From Alphaproteobacteria bacterium (GTDB taxonomy: Bacteria; Pseudomonadota; Alphaproteobacteria; Micropepsales; Micropepsaceae), in contig JAFKEU010000004.1 in assembly GCA_017308475.1 (NCBI GenBank), forward strand, positions 310,001 to 374,000: a DNA stretch of 64,000 bases, read 5' to 3'. The notes beneath the pieces are model-generated. The model was not told the DNA's origin. It did not search any database and worked only from the letters and a program-made list of their open reading frames with translations. Positions 1-9,101 of the stretch are shown one piece after another. Position 1 is the first letter of the stretch. Each line of letters opens with the position of its first letter. The translations under genes and the position numbers were made by a program.

Positions 1-1514
1 CCGGTATGGATCACATCGGCGATCTGGTCCGGCGTCAGGTGTTTGACCGCCTCCACCAGTGACGGAAAGGCCGGCGGCGCGCCTTTGCGGTCCTCTCCAT
101 GACAGACCGCGCAATTGTTCTGGTAAGTGGCAGCACCCAGACCGCCGCCCGCCGCGCCTTCAGCCAGCCCGCCGGTCCAGGCGATGTCGTTGGCGTTCAG
201 ATAAAGTATGCCTCGCCCGGCGTCGGCGGCCGAGCCGCCCCACTCCGCCCCGCCATCGAAGCCCGGCATCACCACCGTCTGCCGGTCCAGCCGCAGCGGC
301 GCAAAGGGACCATCACTGTGAAAGGTGCGGAACTGCTGGAGCGCCCATTCGTGAGCCTCGGGCGTGCGGTTGGTCAGGCCGGTCTCGTCCAGATGCCGGC
401 GGGCATAGGGCGCGGGGATGCGGCTTTCCGGCTGGGTGGGGGACGAGACTTCGCCCGGCACATCCGACCGGGGCACCGGGGTCTCGGTGATGGGAAAGAC
501 CGGCTTGCCGGTGACGCGGTCCAGCACGAAAAGGAAGCCCTGTTTGGTCGGCTGGGCGATGGCGTCCACCATTTTCCCGTCATGCCGGATCGTCAGCAGC
601 ACGGGCGGGGACGGAAAATCGCGGTCCAGTATGTCGTGATGCACGCCCTGGAAATGCCAGAGCAGCTTGCCGCTGCCGGCATCCAGCGCCAGCAGGGAGT
701 TGGCGTAGAGGTCGTCGCCAACCCGGTCGGCGCCATAGAAATCATTCACCGCCGAGCCGGTTGGCGCATAGACGATGCCGCGCTTTTCATCGATCACCAT
801 GCCGGCCCAGTTGTTGGCGCCGCCCGCCGTCTTCCAGGCATCGGCAGGCCAGGTGCCATGGCCGGGCGCCCCCGGTTGCGGGATCGTGCGGAAAGCCCAG
901 CGCAGCCTGCCGGTATGCACGTCGAAGGCGCGGATCATGCCCGGCGCGGCGGGTGCGGATTCGCCGGTGCGAAAGCCGGTGATGATCATGTCGCGCCAGA
1001 TCACGCCCGGCGCGGTGAGCGACAGATAGAAGCTGCCCGCATCGCGGCCCATCCCGGCGCGCAGGTCGATATGGCCGTGGTCTCCGAAACTGTCGATCGG
1101 CCTGCCTGTGGCCGGATCGAGCGCGAAGAGCAGATACATGCAGGAAGCGAACAGGCGCTTCTCATGGCCGTCGGTCCAGAAGGTCAGGCCGCGCTGCGCA
1201 CCCTGCCCCTTGATGGGGGGATCGAACTGCCAGAGCAGCTTTCCCGTCGCCCCGTCCAGCGCGATGGTCTTGAGCGTTGGCGTATAGGCATAGACCACCC
1301 CGCCGATCGCGAGAGGATGGGTCTGGGGATCGCCGGTCTCGTCCATGGTGAAAGTCCAGGCCGGCGCCAGGTCTTTCACATTGTCCCTGGTGATCTGGAC
1401 CAGCGTCGAACTGCGTGTGCCCTCGGCCGTGCCGCCGTAAAGCGGCCAGTCGGCACCCGCACCGAATGCGGGTGCGGTCAATGCCGCCAGAAAAACCAGA
1501 ACGCGCGCCTTCAT
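1..1514 (-). CDS. PQQ-dependent quinoprotein dehydrogenase with C-terminal cytochrome c domain (3' end cut by window edge)
   Basis: The reading frame runs off the left edge, so the C-terminus is missing. It opens with a hydrophobic signal peptide (MKARVLVFLAALTAPAFG), so the protein is periplasmic. A beta-propeller quinoprotein body follows, with repeated tryptophan-docking-type blades such as DGATGKLLWQFDPP and DAGSGKLLWHFQGVHHD. Near the visible end lies a c-type haem motif CAVCH at plus-strand positions 99-113. The family oxidises a sugar or alcohol with PQQ and passes electrons to the fused cytochrome; the substrate cannot be read here. It is followed upstream on the same strand by ndh, with 15 bases between them. 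I am confident of the class but not of the substrate. Confidence 0.85.
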   Translation of the reverse strand, partial: MKARVLVFLAALTAPAFGAGADWPLYGGTAEGTRSSTLVQITRDNVKDLAPAWTFTMDETGDPQTHPLAIGGVVYAYTPTLKTIALDGATGKLLWQFDPPIKGQGAQRGLTFWTDGHEKRLFASCMYLLFALDPATGRPIDSFGDHGHIDLRAGMGRDAGSFYLSLTAPGVIWRDMIITGFRTGESAPAAPGMIRAFDVHTGRLRWAFRTIPQPGAPGHGTWPADAWKTAGGANNWAGMVIDEKRGIVYAPTGSAVNDFYGADRVGDDLYANSLLALDAGSGKLLWHFQGVHHDILDRDFPSPPVLLTIRHDGKMVDAIAQPTKQGFLFVLDRVTGKPVFPITETPVPRSDVPGEVSSPTQPESRIPAPYARRHLDETGLTNRTPEAHEWALQQFRTFHSDGPFAPLRLDRQTVVMPGFDGGAEWGGSAADAGRGILYLNANDIAWTGGLAEGAAGGGLGAATYQNNCAVCHGEDRKGAPPAFPSLVEAVKHLTPDQIADVIHT

Positions 1515-1529
1515 CGGTGCAGCTTCGCC

Positions 1530-2852
1530 TTAATGCAATTTGAGCCGGGGCCGGACGATCTGGTTGACATGGCCCACCGCGATGAGCGCCAGCCCCTTGA
1601 GCCAGCCATGGATGGCGATCAGGTGCATGCGATAAAGCGACAGATAGACGAAGCGGGCCAGCCGCCCCTCGATGGCCATGCGCCCGCCCACCAGATTGCC
1701 CATCAAGGAGCCGACGGTGGAGTAGCGGCTGAGGGAAACCAGGGAGCCATGGTCATGGTATCGGAAGGCCTTCAACGGACGGCCCTTGATAAGCGCGCCG
1801 ATGTTGGCAAAGCAGGTGGCCGCCATCTGGTGCGCCGCCTGGGCGCGCGGCGGCACCGGCCGCGTCGCGCCGGGGCAGATGCAGAAGCAGCAATCGCCGA
1901 TGGCGAAGATGCGCTCGTCGCGCGTGGTCTGCAGGGTGGGCCGCACCACAAGCTGATTGTTGCGGTTGGTCTCCAGCCCGCCAATGTCCTTCAGAAAGTC
2001 GGGTGCCTTGACGCCCGCGGCCCAGACCTTGAGGTCGGCTTCGATCAGTTCGCCCGATTGGGTGACCATGCCGCGCGCATTGGCTTCCACCACCGGCGTT
2101 CCGGTCAGCACGCGCACGCCAAGCGTCTCGAGCTCTGCGCGCGCCGCGTCTGACAGTTTTTCCGGCAGCATCGGCAGGATGCGCGGCCCCGCCTCGATCA
2201 GCGTCACTTTCAGGCGGGTTTCGTCGAACACTTCCAGGCCATAATGGCGCAGCGCCGCGGCGGCATTGTACAGCTCGGCAGCCAGCTCGACGCCGGTGGC
2301 GCCGCCGCCGACAATGTCGACCCGCACGACAGCGTCCGCGCCGGGATCGTTCTGCAGCGTGCGAGAGACACGCAGGCAATGGTTCAGAAGCTGCGAGCGG
2401 AAGCGGTCGGCCTGCAGCCGGCTATCGAGGAACAGGCAATATTCGGCCACGCCCTTTGTGCCGAAATCGTTGGATACCGATCCCACCGCCAGCACCAGAT
2501 AGTCGTAGCGGATGCGGTGGCGGCCCATGATCTCGCGCCCGTCCTCGTCGATGAGGGGCGCGATCAGCACATGGCGGCTGCCCGTGTCGATGCCTTCCAG
2601 CGCGCCATAGAAAAAGCGATAACCCCAGCGGTGGCAGTGGCTGCGATAACCCACCTCGTCCAGGTTGGCGTCCAGCGCGCCGGCCGCCACCTCGTGCAGC
2701 AGCGGCTTCCAGATATGGGTGCGGTTTTTCTCGACCAGGATGATGTCGAACTTCTCGCGGCCGTAATGGGCGCCCAGCCGCGTGACCAGCTCCAGCCCCG
2801 CGGCGCCGCCGCCGACCACCACGATCTGGGTCTTCCTGTCCCCCTCGGTCAT
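1530..2852 (-). CDS. ndh: Type II NADH:quinone oxidoreductase (NDH-2) / FAD-dependent oxidoreductase
   Basis: This 440-residue flavoprotein has two Rossmann nucleotide-binding motifs, GGGAAG at residues 14-19 for FAD and VGGGATGVELAAEL at about 181-194 for NADH. A late AIGDC motif fits FAD contact in the same family. NDH-2 enzymes transfer electrons from NADH to quinone at the inner membrane without pumping protons. The start was set at the ATG just before TEGDRKTQIVVVGG; the frame stays open further upstream, but that part is low-complexity and overlaps the divergent GlcG gene. The Shine-Dalgarno sequence is weak. The PQQ dehydrogenase lies downstream on the same strand, so both may feed the quinone pool. 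The call is firm; the physiological donor could be NADPH. Confidence 0.85.
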   Translation of the reverse strand: MTEGDRKTQIVVVGGGAAGLELVTRLGAHYGREKFDIILVEKNRTHIWKPLLHEVAAGALDANLDEVGYRSHCHRWGYRFFYGALEGIDTGSRHVLIAPLIDEDGREIMGRHRIRYDYLVLAVGSVSNDFGTKGVAEYCLFLDSRLQADRFRSQLLNHCLRVSRTLQNDPGADAVVRVDIVGGGATGVELAAELYNAAAALRHYGLEVFDETRLKVTLIEAGPRILPMLPEKLSDAARAELETLGVRVLTGTPVVEANARGMVTQSGELIEADLKVWAAGVKAPDFLKDIGGLETNRNNQLVVRPTLQTTRDERIFAIGDCCFCICPGATRPVPPRAQAAHQMAATCFANIGALIKGRPLKAFRYHDHGSLVSLSRYSTVGSLMGNLVGGRMAIEGRLARFVYLSLYRMHLIAIHGWLKGLALIAVGHVNQIVRPRLKLH

Positions 2853-2931
2853 TGCCGAGAGATAGCATGGCGCGCCTTCCCATCGCAGGATTTTTGCGCC
2901 ACGCTGGCGGCTGCATCCTGAAGGCAGACCC

Positions 2932-3363
2932 ATGTCCGACACAAGCATCAGCCTGGAAAAGGCCAACGCCATCATCGCCGCCGCCTTTGCCAGGGGAAAA
3001 GAGTTGGGCCTCAAGCCCCTGTCCTGCGTGGTGACCGACGCGGGGGGCCATGTGATCGCCTTCCAGCGCCAGGACGGCACCTCGTTCCTGCGGCTGGAGA
3101 TTGCACTGGGCAAGGCGGCGGGGGCGTTGGCGCTGGGCGTCAATTCGCGCCGCATCGGCGAGATGGCACAGGAACGCCCCATCTTCATCGCCAACCTGGG
3201 AAAGCTTGCGGACAAGGGGCTTGTGCCCGCTGCCGGCGGAGTGATCGTAAAAGGCGCCGGCGGCGCGCCCATCGGCGCGGTGGGGGTGACGGGCGACACC
3301 TCGGACAATGACGAGGTCTGCGCGATTGCCGGGATCGGGGCGGCCGGGCTCACCGCCGGCTAG
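2932..3363 (+). CDS. GlcG/HbpS family haem-binding-like protein
   Basis: This 143-residue soluble protein matches the GlcG/HbpS (haem-degrading) fold. Visible features are an N-terminal helix (ISLEKANAIIAAAFARGKE), the CVVTDAGGHVIAFQRQDG strand-turn, and the C-terminal glycine-rich GGVIVKGAGGAPIGAVGVTGDT segment ending in DNDEVCAIAG. Family members bind haem or act as small accessory proteins next to oxidoreductases; many have no proven role. There is no signal peptide, so it is probably cytoplasmic. It is divergent from ndh with about 80 bases between the starts, and both may share that intergenic region for their promoters. Confidence 0.8.
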   Translation: MSDTSISLEKANAIIAAAFARGKELGLKPLSCVVTDAGGHVIAFQRQDGTSFLRLEIALGKAAGALALGVNSRRIGEMAQERPIFIANLGKLADKGLVPAAGGVIVKGAGGAPIGAVGVTGDTSDNDEVCAIAGIGAAGLTAG

Positions 3364-3375
3364 ACTGCCGGCAAA

Positions 3376-3984
3376 CTAGATCGAGCGGGGAACATGTATC
3401 TGCCGCACGAAGCGCACTTCCCAGAAGGGCTTTGACGGCGCCCCATCGGCCCGCGCCACCGCCGGATAGCGCACGGTGAAGAACATGAAGGCCTCGCTGA
3501 GCGGCTTGTCCTTTTCATCCAGCTCCTGGAAATAGATGCCCGAACTGACGATGCCGTTTCCGATGTCGCGCTGGCGCATCAGGGGCGGCGCCAGCTTGTG
3601 GCCGGACAGGGCGGCGAACCCGCGCGCCGCCTCGATGAAGGGCGCCCCGTCCAGCGGCACCTCGCTGTAGCGGCGCAGCGCGCAGGCATGATAGGGCGGC
3701 ACCTGCACCGTCAGCACATAGCTGGTTTCGCGGCCCGCGATCGTCCAGCCCATGCCGGGATCGACATGCAGGAAGCTGCCCACCTCTGCGGACGTCAGCG
3801 GGCGCTGGCCCTCGCCCGCAGCCCGGTCCGAAAGCGCCCTGTCATCCGGAAACTGCTTCAGGCAATAGGATGAGAACAGGTCCACAAACTCGGCGGATAC
3901 GGGCGTGGCGGTGTCGTCCGGCTCCTGCGCGCGCGCATCCGCCGCCATCAGCAGCAGCGCGCAACACAGGAGCGGACGGATCAT
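3376..3984 (-). CDS. Secreted protein of unknown function
   Basis: The 202-residue product begins with a clear signal peptide (MIRPLLCCALLLMAADARAQ), so it is exported. The mature part has the segment FVDLFSSYCLKQFPDD, then a conserved-looking GMGWTIAGRETSYVLTVQVPP core. I do not recognise a characterised family. Its ATG overlaps the TGA of the MFS transporter gene by the ATGA arrangement at 3981-3984, so the two are translationally coupled and probably co-expressed. That suggests a job related to the transporter's substrate, but nothing in the sequence shows which. Confidence 0.7.
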   Translation of the reverse strand: MIRPLLCCALLLMAADARAQEPDDTATPVSAEFVDLFSSYCLKQFPDDRALSDRAAGEGQRPLTSAEVGSFLHVDPGMGWTIAGRETSYVLTVQVPPYHACALRRYSEVPLDGAPFIEAARGFAALSGHKLAPPLMRQRDIGNGIVSSGIYFQELDEKDKPLSEAFMFFTVRYPAVARADGAPSKPFWEVRFVRQIHVPRSI

Positions 3985-5264
3985 GCGGTGACCTGTTCGG
4001 CGGCCGCGTGCAGGCGCCGGTCGGGATTGACGAAGAACCAGGCGAAGGCACAGACCATTGCCACGCCCGCGGCGATGTAAAAAGCCGAAGCCCAGCCAAA
4101 CTGGGTGGCAAACCAGGGTGTCGCCGACGCGGTGATGGCGCCGGCGATCTGCCCGCCCATATTCACCAGGCCCGAGATCACGCCGGTATGCGGGCCGCCA
4201 AAGTCGGCCGCCACCGCCCAATAGGTCGCCTGGCCCAGATAGAGCATGCCCGCCCCGCCGGCCAGCACCAGCACGGCCAGGGTGGCGTCCTGCACCTGGG
4301 CGCCGACGACCAGAAAGGCGGCGGTCAGCATCAGGGTGGCGGAGCCGTAGATGCTGCGGCCCCAGTATTGGCCCTTGTGCCTGCAAAGCCAGTCGCTGAC
4401 CCAGCCGCCGACAAGGCAGCAGGTGGTCATGGAGATGAAGGGCAGCGTGGCCAGAAGCGCGCTTTCCTTCAGGTTGATGCCGCGGCCGTCGGCCAGATAG
4501 ATGAAAAACCAGTTGAGGAATATGAACGCGACATAGCCGAAGGCGACATAGGCGATGGTCACCGCCCACACGTCGCGGCTGGTGAAGATGCGGCGCCACG
4601 GGACCGGCGGCATGGGGCCTTCGATCTTCTCGGGCAGGCCCTTCTCGATCAGGGCACGCTCCTGCGCCGTGATCCTGGGATGCTCGCCCGGCGTGTCGCG
4701 CGAGAACCAGTACCATACCGCGGCCACCACCAGGCCGAGGGCGGCGGAGAACCAGAATACCGCCTGCCAGCCATAGCCCAGCATGATGGCGGCGACCAGC
4801 GGCTGTGAAATTGCCGCGCCAAAACCCACGCCGCCGAACACCCAGCCATTGGCGATTCCGCGCTCATAGGAGGGAAACCAGGCGGCGATGAACTGGTTGG
4901 AAGACGGATAGGCAACCGCCTCGCCCATCCCCAGGACGAAGCGAACCGCCACCAGCACCCACAGCGCGCCGCCCATGCCGGGCGGGATCAGGACGACGGC
5001 GACACTGAAAACGCCCCACCACACAAGCCCCAGAGTGAGGGTCAGGCGCGGGCCCAGCTTGCCCACCACCCAGCCGGCGGGAATCTGGAACGACGCATAC
5101 CCCAGCAGGAAGGCGCTGAAGACCCAGCCCAACTGAACCTTGTCGATGCCGTAGTCGCGGGACAGCTCAAGGCCCGCGACCGTGATGTTCGTGCGGTCGA
5201 TATAGACCACAGCGCTCACCACGAATATCCAGATGATGAGCAGATAGCGCAGTTTGTTTGTCAT
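3981..5264 (-). CDS. MFS transporter, anion:cation symporter (ACS) type
   Basis: The 427-residue membrane protein has the twelve-helix pattern of the major facilitator superfamily. The N-terminus shows the ACS signature YIDRTNITVAGLELSRDYG and the helix 2-3 loop GWVVGKLGPRLTL. ACS members import organic anions such as hexuronates, galactonate, phthalate or dicarboxylates. The start at ATG-ACA-AAC was chosen because AAGGAA lies 8 bases upstream; the frame is open further, but without a ribosome site. It is coupled to the small secreted protein downstream and divergent from the SDR gene at 5557. An SDR of the sugar-acid type next door supports a sugar-acid substrate, as inference only. Confidence 0.85.
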   Translation of the reverse strand: MTNKLRYLLIIWIFVVSAVVYIDRTNITVAGLELSRDYGIDKVQLGWVFSAFLLGYASFQIPAGWVVGKLGPRLTLTLGLVWWGVFSVAVVLIPPGMGGALWVLVAVRFVLGMGEAVAYPSSNQFIAAWFPSYERGIANGWVFGGVGFGAAISQPLVAAIMLGYGWQAVFWFSAALGLVVAAVWYWFSRDTPGEHPRITAQERALIEKGLPEKIEGPMPPVPWRRIFTSRDVWAVTIAYVAFGYVAFIFLNWFFIYLADGRGINLKESALLATLPFISMTTCCLVGGWVSDWLCRHKGQYWGRSIYGSATLMLTAAFLVVGAQVQDATLAVLVLAGGAGMLYLGQATYWAVAADFGGPHTGVISGLVNMGGQIAGAITASATPWFATQFGWASAFYIAAGVAMVCAFAWFFVNPDRRLHAAAEQVTA

Positions 5265-5556
5265 GGGGCGTTTCCTTGGCGTGCCTTTGCCTGAATGTTC
5301 TTCTGTTCCAGGAATGTTTATTCGGGCACGCACGGCCCCATTCCCCCGCGGTTCGGCAGCAAAGCCTAGTTCTGCCGTTTCGTCAAAGATTTCGCCATGG
5401 CGGGGCACGGCAGGTGAGACACCAGGGTGCATCGCGTGATCGCGGCAATGCGCCCGCCCCGCCGCTCTGGAAACCGTGCGGCCCTTGCCCCATTATGCCG
5501 CCGCTTCCAGCACACCGAACGACATTCCCCAGAGCAAAATCCAGGAACACGATCCC
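5265..5556. other. Divergent intergenic region between MFS transporter and SDR genes
   Basis: This 292-base stretch separates divergent genes and must hold both promoters. It is somewhat less GC-rich near the transporter start. I see no convincing sigma-70 pair, no riboswitch-like fold and no clean inverted repeat. A short run GGAACA-N5 precedes the SDR start and may be its ribosome site. Confidence 0.4.
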
Positions 5557-6285
5557 ATGACCAGGAAACTTGAAGGCAAGACCGCGCTGATCACCGGGGC
5601 GGCTGCCGGCATCGGCCGCGCGACGTGCGAACTCTTCGCCGCCGAGGGCGCCAAAGTCATCGCCACCGACCGCGACCTTGCCGGGCTTGGCGGCCTTGAC
5701 GCCGACAGGCGCAAGCTGGATGTCACCGACGGCAACGCCATCATCCAGCTTGCCCGGGATGTCGGCCGGGTGGATGTGCTGTTCAACTGCGCCGGCTTTG
5801 TCGAGAACGGCACCATCCTGGACAATGATGACGCCCAGTGGGTCAAGTCGTTCGAGATCAACGTCTATGCCATGGCGCGCATGATCCGCGCCTTCCTGCC
5901 CGCCATGATCGAAGGCGGTGGCGGTTCGATCATCAACGTCGCCTCGGTGGCGGGGTCGATCAAGGGCATTCCCAACCGCTGCATCTATGGCGCCAGCAAG
6001 GCCGCGGTGATCGGCCTGACCAAGTCGGTGGCAGTCGATTTCGTCACCAGGGGCATCCGCTGCAACTCGCTGTGCCCGGGCACGGTGGATTCGCCCTCAC
6101 TGCAGCAGCGCCTGCGCGACAGCGGCGACTATGAGGCCGCGCGCAAGGCCTTCACCGCCCGCCAGCCCATGGGCCGTCTGGGCACCGCCGAGGAGATGGC
6201 CTCGATGGTGCTGTGGCTGGCCAGCGACGACAGCAGGTTCGCGACGGGTCAAAACTTCATTGTCGATGGCGGCATCACCATCTAA
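5557..6285 (+). CDS. Short-chain dehydrogenase/reductase, DHRS6/2-keto-3-deoxy-L-fuconate dehydrogenase-like
   Basis: This 242-residue classical SDR has the NAD(P)-binding TGAAAGIG motif at residues 13-20, NCAG at 77-80, and catalytic Ser130, Tyr144 and Lys148 (YGASK). The C-terminal half (GIRCNSLCPGTVDSPSLQQR) strongly resembles the human BDH2/DHRS6 and bacterial keto-deoxy-fuconate dehydrogenase branch. Those enzymes use NAD(H) on small hydroxy acids or sugar-acid derivatives. The divergent ACS transporter fits a sugar-acid route. The start was set at ATG 5557, just after AGGAAC; the frame also extends upstream, but with a less plausible N-terminus. The SDR class is certain and the substrate inferred. 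Confidence 0.85.
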   Translation: MTRKLEGKTALITGAAAGIGRATCELFAAEGAKVIATDRDLAGLGGLDADRRKLDVTDGNAIIQLARDVGRVDVLFNCAGFVENGTILDNDDAQWVKSFEINVYAMARMIRAFLPAMIEGGGGSIINVASVAGSIKGIPNRCIYGASKAAVIGLTKSVAVDFVTRGIRCNSLCPGTVDSPSLQQRLRDSGDYEAARKAFTARQPMGRLGTAEEMASMVLWLASDDSRFATGQNFIVDGGITI

Positions 6286-6354
6286 CCCCTCGTAACCCTG
6301 CGTCAAACCGAAGCGCCATCGTGTCCGTTCGGGCGGCTTGCTGCGGCAAACCGC

Positions 6355-6741
6355 TTGCTTGACGCCCTGTCGCGACGGGCGCACAAAATCCCGATGCAGG
6401 GGATTGTCCGCGCACTGAAGCAACTGGCGCTTGCCGCCATGATCGTGCGCGCCCTGTTGCCCACGGGCTGGATGCCGGGTGCCAGCGTCGACACGCCTTT
6501 CGTCGTCTGCACGATGAACGGCCCGCTGCAGCACGCACCCGACAACGGCAAGCTTCCCGCCGACCATCACGACATCTGTCCCTTCGCCGCCGCGCCGCAC
6601 CTGGCCGCGGTGCCGGAGATGCCCCAGATCTTCCTGCCGCAGATCCATGCCGCGGCAGCCGAAGCCGATCGCGCCTATGCCGTCATCCTGTCGGCGCGCT
6701 TTTCCCCAGGATCGCCCCGCGCACCACCCCTGAACGCCTGA
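6355..6741 (+). CDS. DUF2946-like small exported protein of copper loci
   Basis: The product is 128 residues from 6355, or 115 from the internal ATG at 6394. It has one hydrophobic N-terminal segment (ALKQLALAAMIVRALLPTGWMPG) with the RALLPTGWMP signature, followed by a CTMNG and a CPFAAAP motif. This arrangement is typical of DUF2946 proteins, which often sit beside TonB-dependent copper receptors. Here it lies 69 bases before a TonB receptor and in the same cassette as a PCuAC copper chaperone. A role in copper handling in the periplasm is inferred from that context; there is no biochemical evidence in the sequence beyond the Cys, Met and His residues. Confidence 0.65.
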   Translation: MLDALSRRAHKIPMQGIVRALKQLALAAMIVRALLPTGWMPGASVDTPFVVCTMNGPLQHAPDNGKLPADHHDICPFAAAPHLAAVPEMPQIFLPQIHAAAAEADRAYAVILSARFSPGSPRAPPLNA

Positions 6742-6809
6742 GCCGTCTGGTCCGGCCGCGCGGCTGATCGTCCGCCGCGGTGCTCATGCATCACATCAGG
6801 GGATTTTCC

Positions 6810-9101
6810 ATGCCCGTTTCCATGCGCCTTTGCGCCGGCGTTTCACTGCTCGCGCTTCTTGCCACACCCGCCCTTGCACAAACCCTGGCCCAGAACATGG
6901 GTGCGGGCCTCAGCTCCGAATTCGTCATCGTCTCCGCCGAGCGGGCCGGCGAAAATCCCGCGACGCCCGACATCGAGGTTACCGCGGCCAAGGCCGGCGA
7001 GCAGATCAATACCGTCAATACCGAGGACATGCTGAAATACGCGCCCTCGCTTCTGGTGCGCAAACGCCATTTCGGCGACACCCAGGACCCGGTGGCCACC
7101 CGCACGTCTGGCGTGGGCGCTTCGGCGCGCAACCTGATCTTTGTCGACGGGATCATGATCAACTCGCCGATCGGCAACAACAACGGCGCCGCCAGTCCGC
7201 ATTTCGGCGTCGCCGCGCCCCAGGATGTCAGCCGCATCGATGTGCTTTATGGCCCCTTCGCCGCGGCCTATGGCGGCGGCTCGATCGGCGCGGTGATCAA
7301 CATCACCACCCGCATGCCCGACCATTTCGAATTGTATGGCGACGCGCAGGGCGCGGTGCAGGACTATGACCTTTATGGCAGCAGCGCCACGGTGGGTACC
7401 TGGCAACTGGCCGCGGGGGCAGGCGAGCGGGCCGGTGCCTTTTCCTGGCGCCTGTCGGCCAATCACCTGGATGCCAAGAGCCAGCCGCTGTCCATCGCCA
7501 CGCTAAGCCGTCCGCCGAGCCCTGGCACGGCCGGCACGCCCGTCACCGGCGGCTTCGACGGCCTGGCCCGTACCGGATCGCACATCGCCATCATCGGCGC
7601 GGCGGGGCTGGAGCATCAGGTGCAGGACACGGACACACTGAAGCTGGCATATGATTTCGACAGCGGCATCGAAGCCGCCTATACCGTCAGCCTGTTCCAC
7701 CAGGATGACGAGGCCGGCGCGGAAACGTATCTGCGCGACGGCGCGGGCACGCCAGTCTATTCCGGCAGCCTCAACATCGGCGGCTATCAATACAATGTCG
7801 GCGCGAGCAGCTTCTCCAATAACGTCTATCACTGGCAGCTGACCCATCTGGCCCAGGGCCTGTCGCTGAAATCCGGCCCGGACGGCGACTTCACCTGGTC
7901 GCTGGTCGCCAGCAACTATGCCTATCTCTACGACAACCAGCGCGTGCCCGGCACCGCCCTGCCCGGCGCGTCGGCGGGCGGCGCCGGATCGATCAACCGG
8001 TTGACCGGCACCGGCTGGTACACGCTGGACGCCGGCGGCGAATGGCGCGGCTTTGCCGGTCACGACATTTCGTTCGGCCTGCACCGTGACGAAGAAACCC
8101 TGTCACAGCGCAGATTCGCCGCCACCGACTGGATCAGCGGCGCGCCGGGCGCCATCACCCAGTCGGCACATGGCCGCACCGCCACCAATGCGCTGTGGCT
8201 GCAGGATATCTGGACCATCCTGCCGGAGCTGAAGGCGGCGCTGGGCGCACGGCTGGAGGACTGGCGCGCCTATGACGGGTCCAACTATTCGGCGTCGCCG
8301 GCGCTGAATGTGGCCCAGCCCCCGCTCTCGACCCAAGCCTTCTCGCCGAAGGTTTCGCTGGCCTGGCAGGTGTCGCAGCGCTGGACGCTGACGGCGAGCT
8401 GGGGCGGCGCCTATCGCATGCCCACCGTGACCGAGCTGTACCAGACCGTCACCACCGGCACTTTCCTGTCGGTGCCCAATCCCAACCTGAAGCCGGAGCA
8501 TGCCAACACCTTCGAACTTTCGGCGCAGCGGCACGCTCGTGACGGCATCGTTCGCCTTTCGCTTTACCAGGAGGACATCGACGGCGCGCTGCTGTCCCAG
8601 TCCGCGCCGCTGGTCACCGGTTCGACCACGCTCTACAGCTATGTGCAGAATGTGGACCACACGCGCGTCAAGGGCTTCGAGCTTTACGCCGACCAGAATG
8701 ACGTGATGATTCCGGGGCTGGAGTTGATGGGTTCGCTCACCTATGCGGACGGGCGCATCACCAGCGATCCGGTCTTCGCCAAGGCGGTGAACAAGTTCAT
8801 TCCCCAGCTGCCCAGATGGCGGGCCAATGCGGTGGCGACCTATCGCATCGACCAGTGGGCCTTCACCCTTGGCGCGCGCTACAGCGACCGCAGCTTCGGC
8901 ACCATCGACAACAGCGATCCGGTATCGAATGTCTGGCAGGGGTTTGCCGGCTATTTCGTGGTGGATGCGCGGGCGCAATTCAAGGTGAACGACAACTGGA
9001 CCCTGTCCGCCGGCGTCGACAACCTCAACAACGACAAATATTTCCTGTTCCATCCCTTCCCGCAGCGGACCATCGTGATGGAGGTGCGTTATGCACAATA
9101 G
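6810..9101 (+). CDS. TonB-dependent outer-membrane receptor, probably copper-related
   Basis: The 763-residue protein starts with a signal peptide (MPVSMRLCAGVSLLALLATPALAQ). A plug domain follows (DMLKYAPSLLVRKRHFGDTQDPVATRTSG, IFVDGIMIN, RIDVLYGPFAAAYGGGSIGAVINI), then a long beta-barrel ending in an aromatic strand. Such receptors import metal complexes using TonB energy. ATG 6810 was chosen because AGGGGA lies 6 bases before it; a GTG at 6780 is in frame but lacks a ribosome site. Flanking DUF2946 and PCuAC genes suggest copper or a copper chelate as ligand, as in OprC/NosA-type systems. The receptor class is certain and the metal inferred. Confidence 0.85.
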   Translation: MPVSMRLCAGVSLLALLATPALAQTLAQNMGAGLSSEFVIVSAERAGENPATPDIEVTAAKAGEQINTVNTEDMLKYAPSLLVRKRHFGDTQDPVATRTSGVGASARNLIFVDGIMINSPIGNNNGAASPHFGVAAPQDVSRIDVLYGPFAAAYGGGSIGAVINITTRMPDHFELYGDAQGAVQDYDLYGSSATVGTWQLAAGAGERAGAFSWRLSANHLDAKSQPLSIATLSRPPSPGTAGTPVTGGFDGLARTGSHIAIIGAAGLEHQVQDTDTLKLAYDFDSGIEAAYTVSLFHQDDEAGAETYLRDGAGTPVYSGSLNIGGYQYNVGASSFSNNVYHWQLTHLAQGLSLKSGPDGDFTWSLVASNYAYLYDNQRVPGTALPGASAGGAGSINRLTGTGWYTLDAGGEWRGFAGHDISFGLHRDEETLSQRRFAATDWISGAPGAITQSAHGRTATNALWLQDIWTILPELKAALGARLEDWRAYDGSNYSASPALNVAQPPLSTQAFSPKVSLAWQVSQRWTLTASWGGAYRMPTVTELYQTVTTGTFLSVPNPNLKPEHANTFELSAQRHARDGIVRLSLYQEDIDGALLSQSAPLVTGSTTLYSYVQNVDHTRVKGFELYADQNDVMIPGLELMGSLTYADGRITSDPVFAKAVNKFIPQLPRWRANAVATYRIDQWAFTLGARYSDRSFGTIDNSDPVSNVWQGFAGYFVVDARAQFKVNDNWTLSAGVDNLNNDKYFLFHPFPQRTIVMEVRYAQ

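Noticed and set aside
99..2153. A 684-codon plus-strand frame
   Set aside because: Opposite the PQQ dehydrogenase and ndh, both of which show clear motifs.
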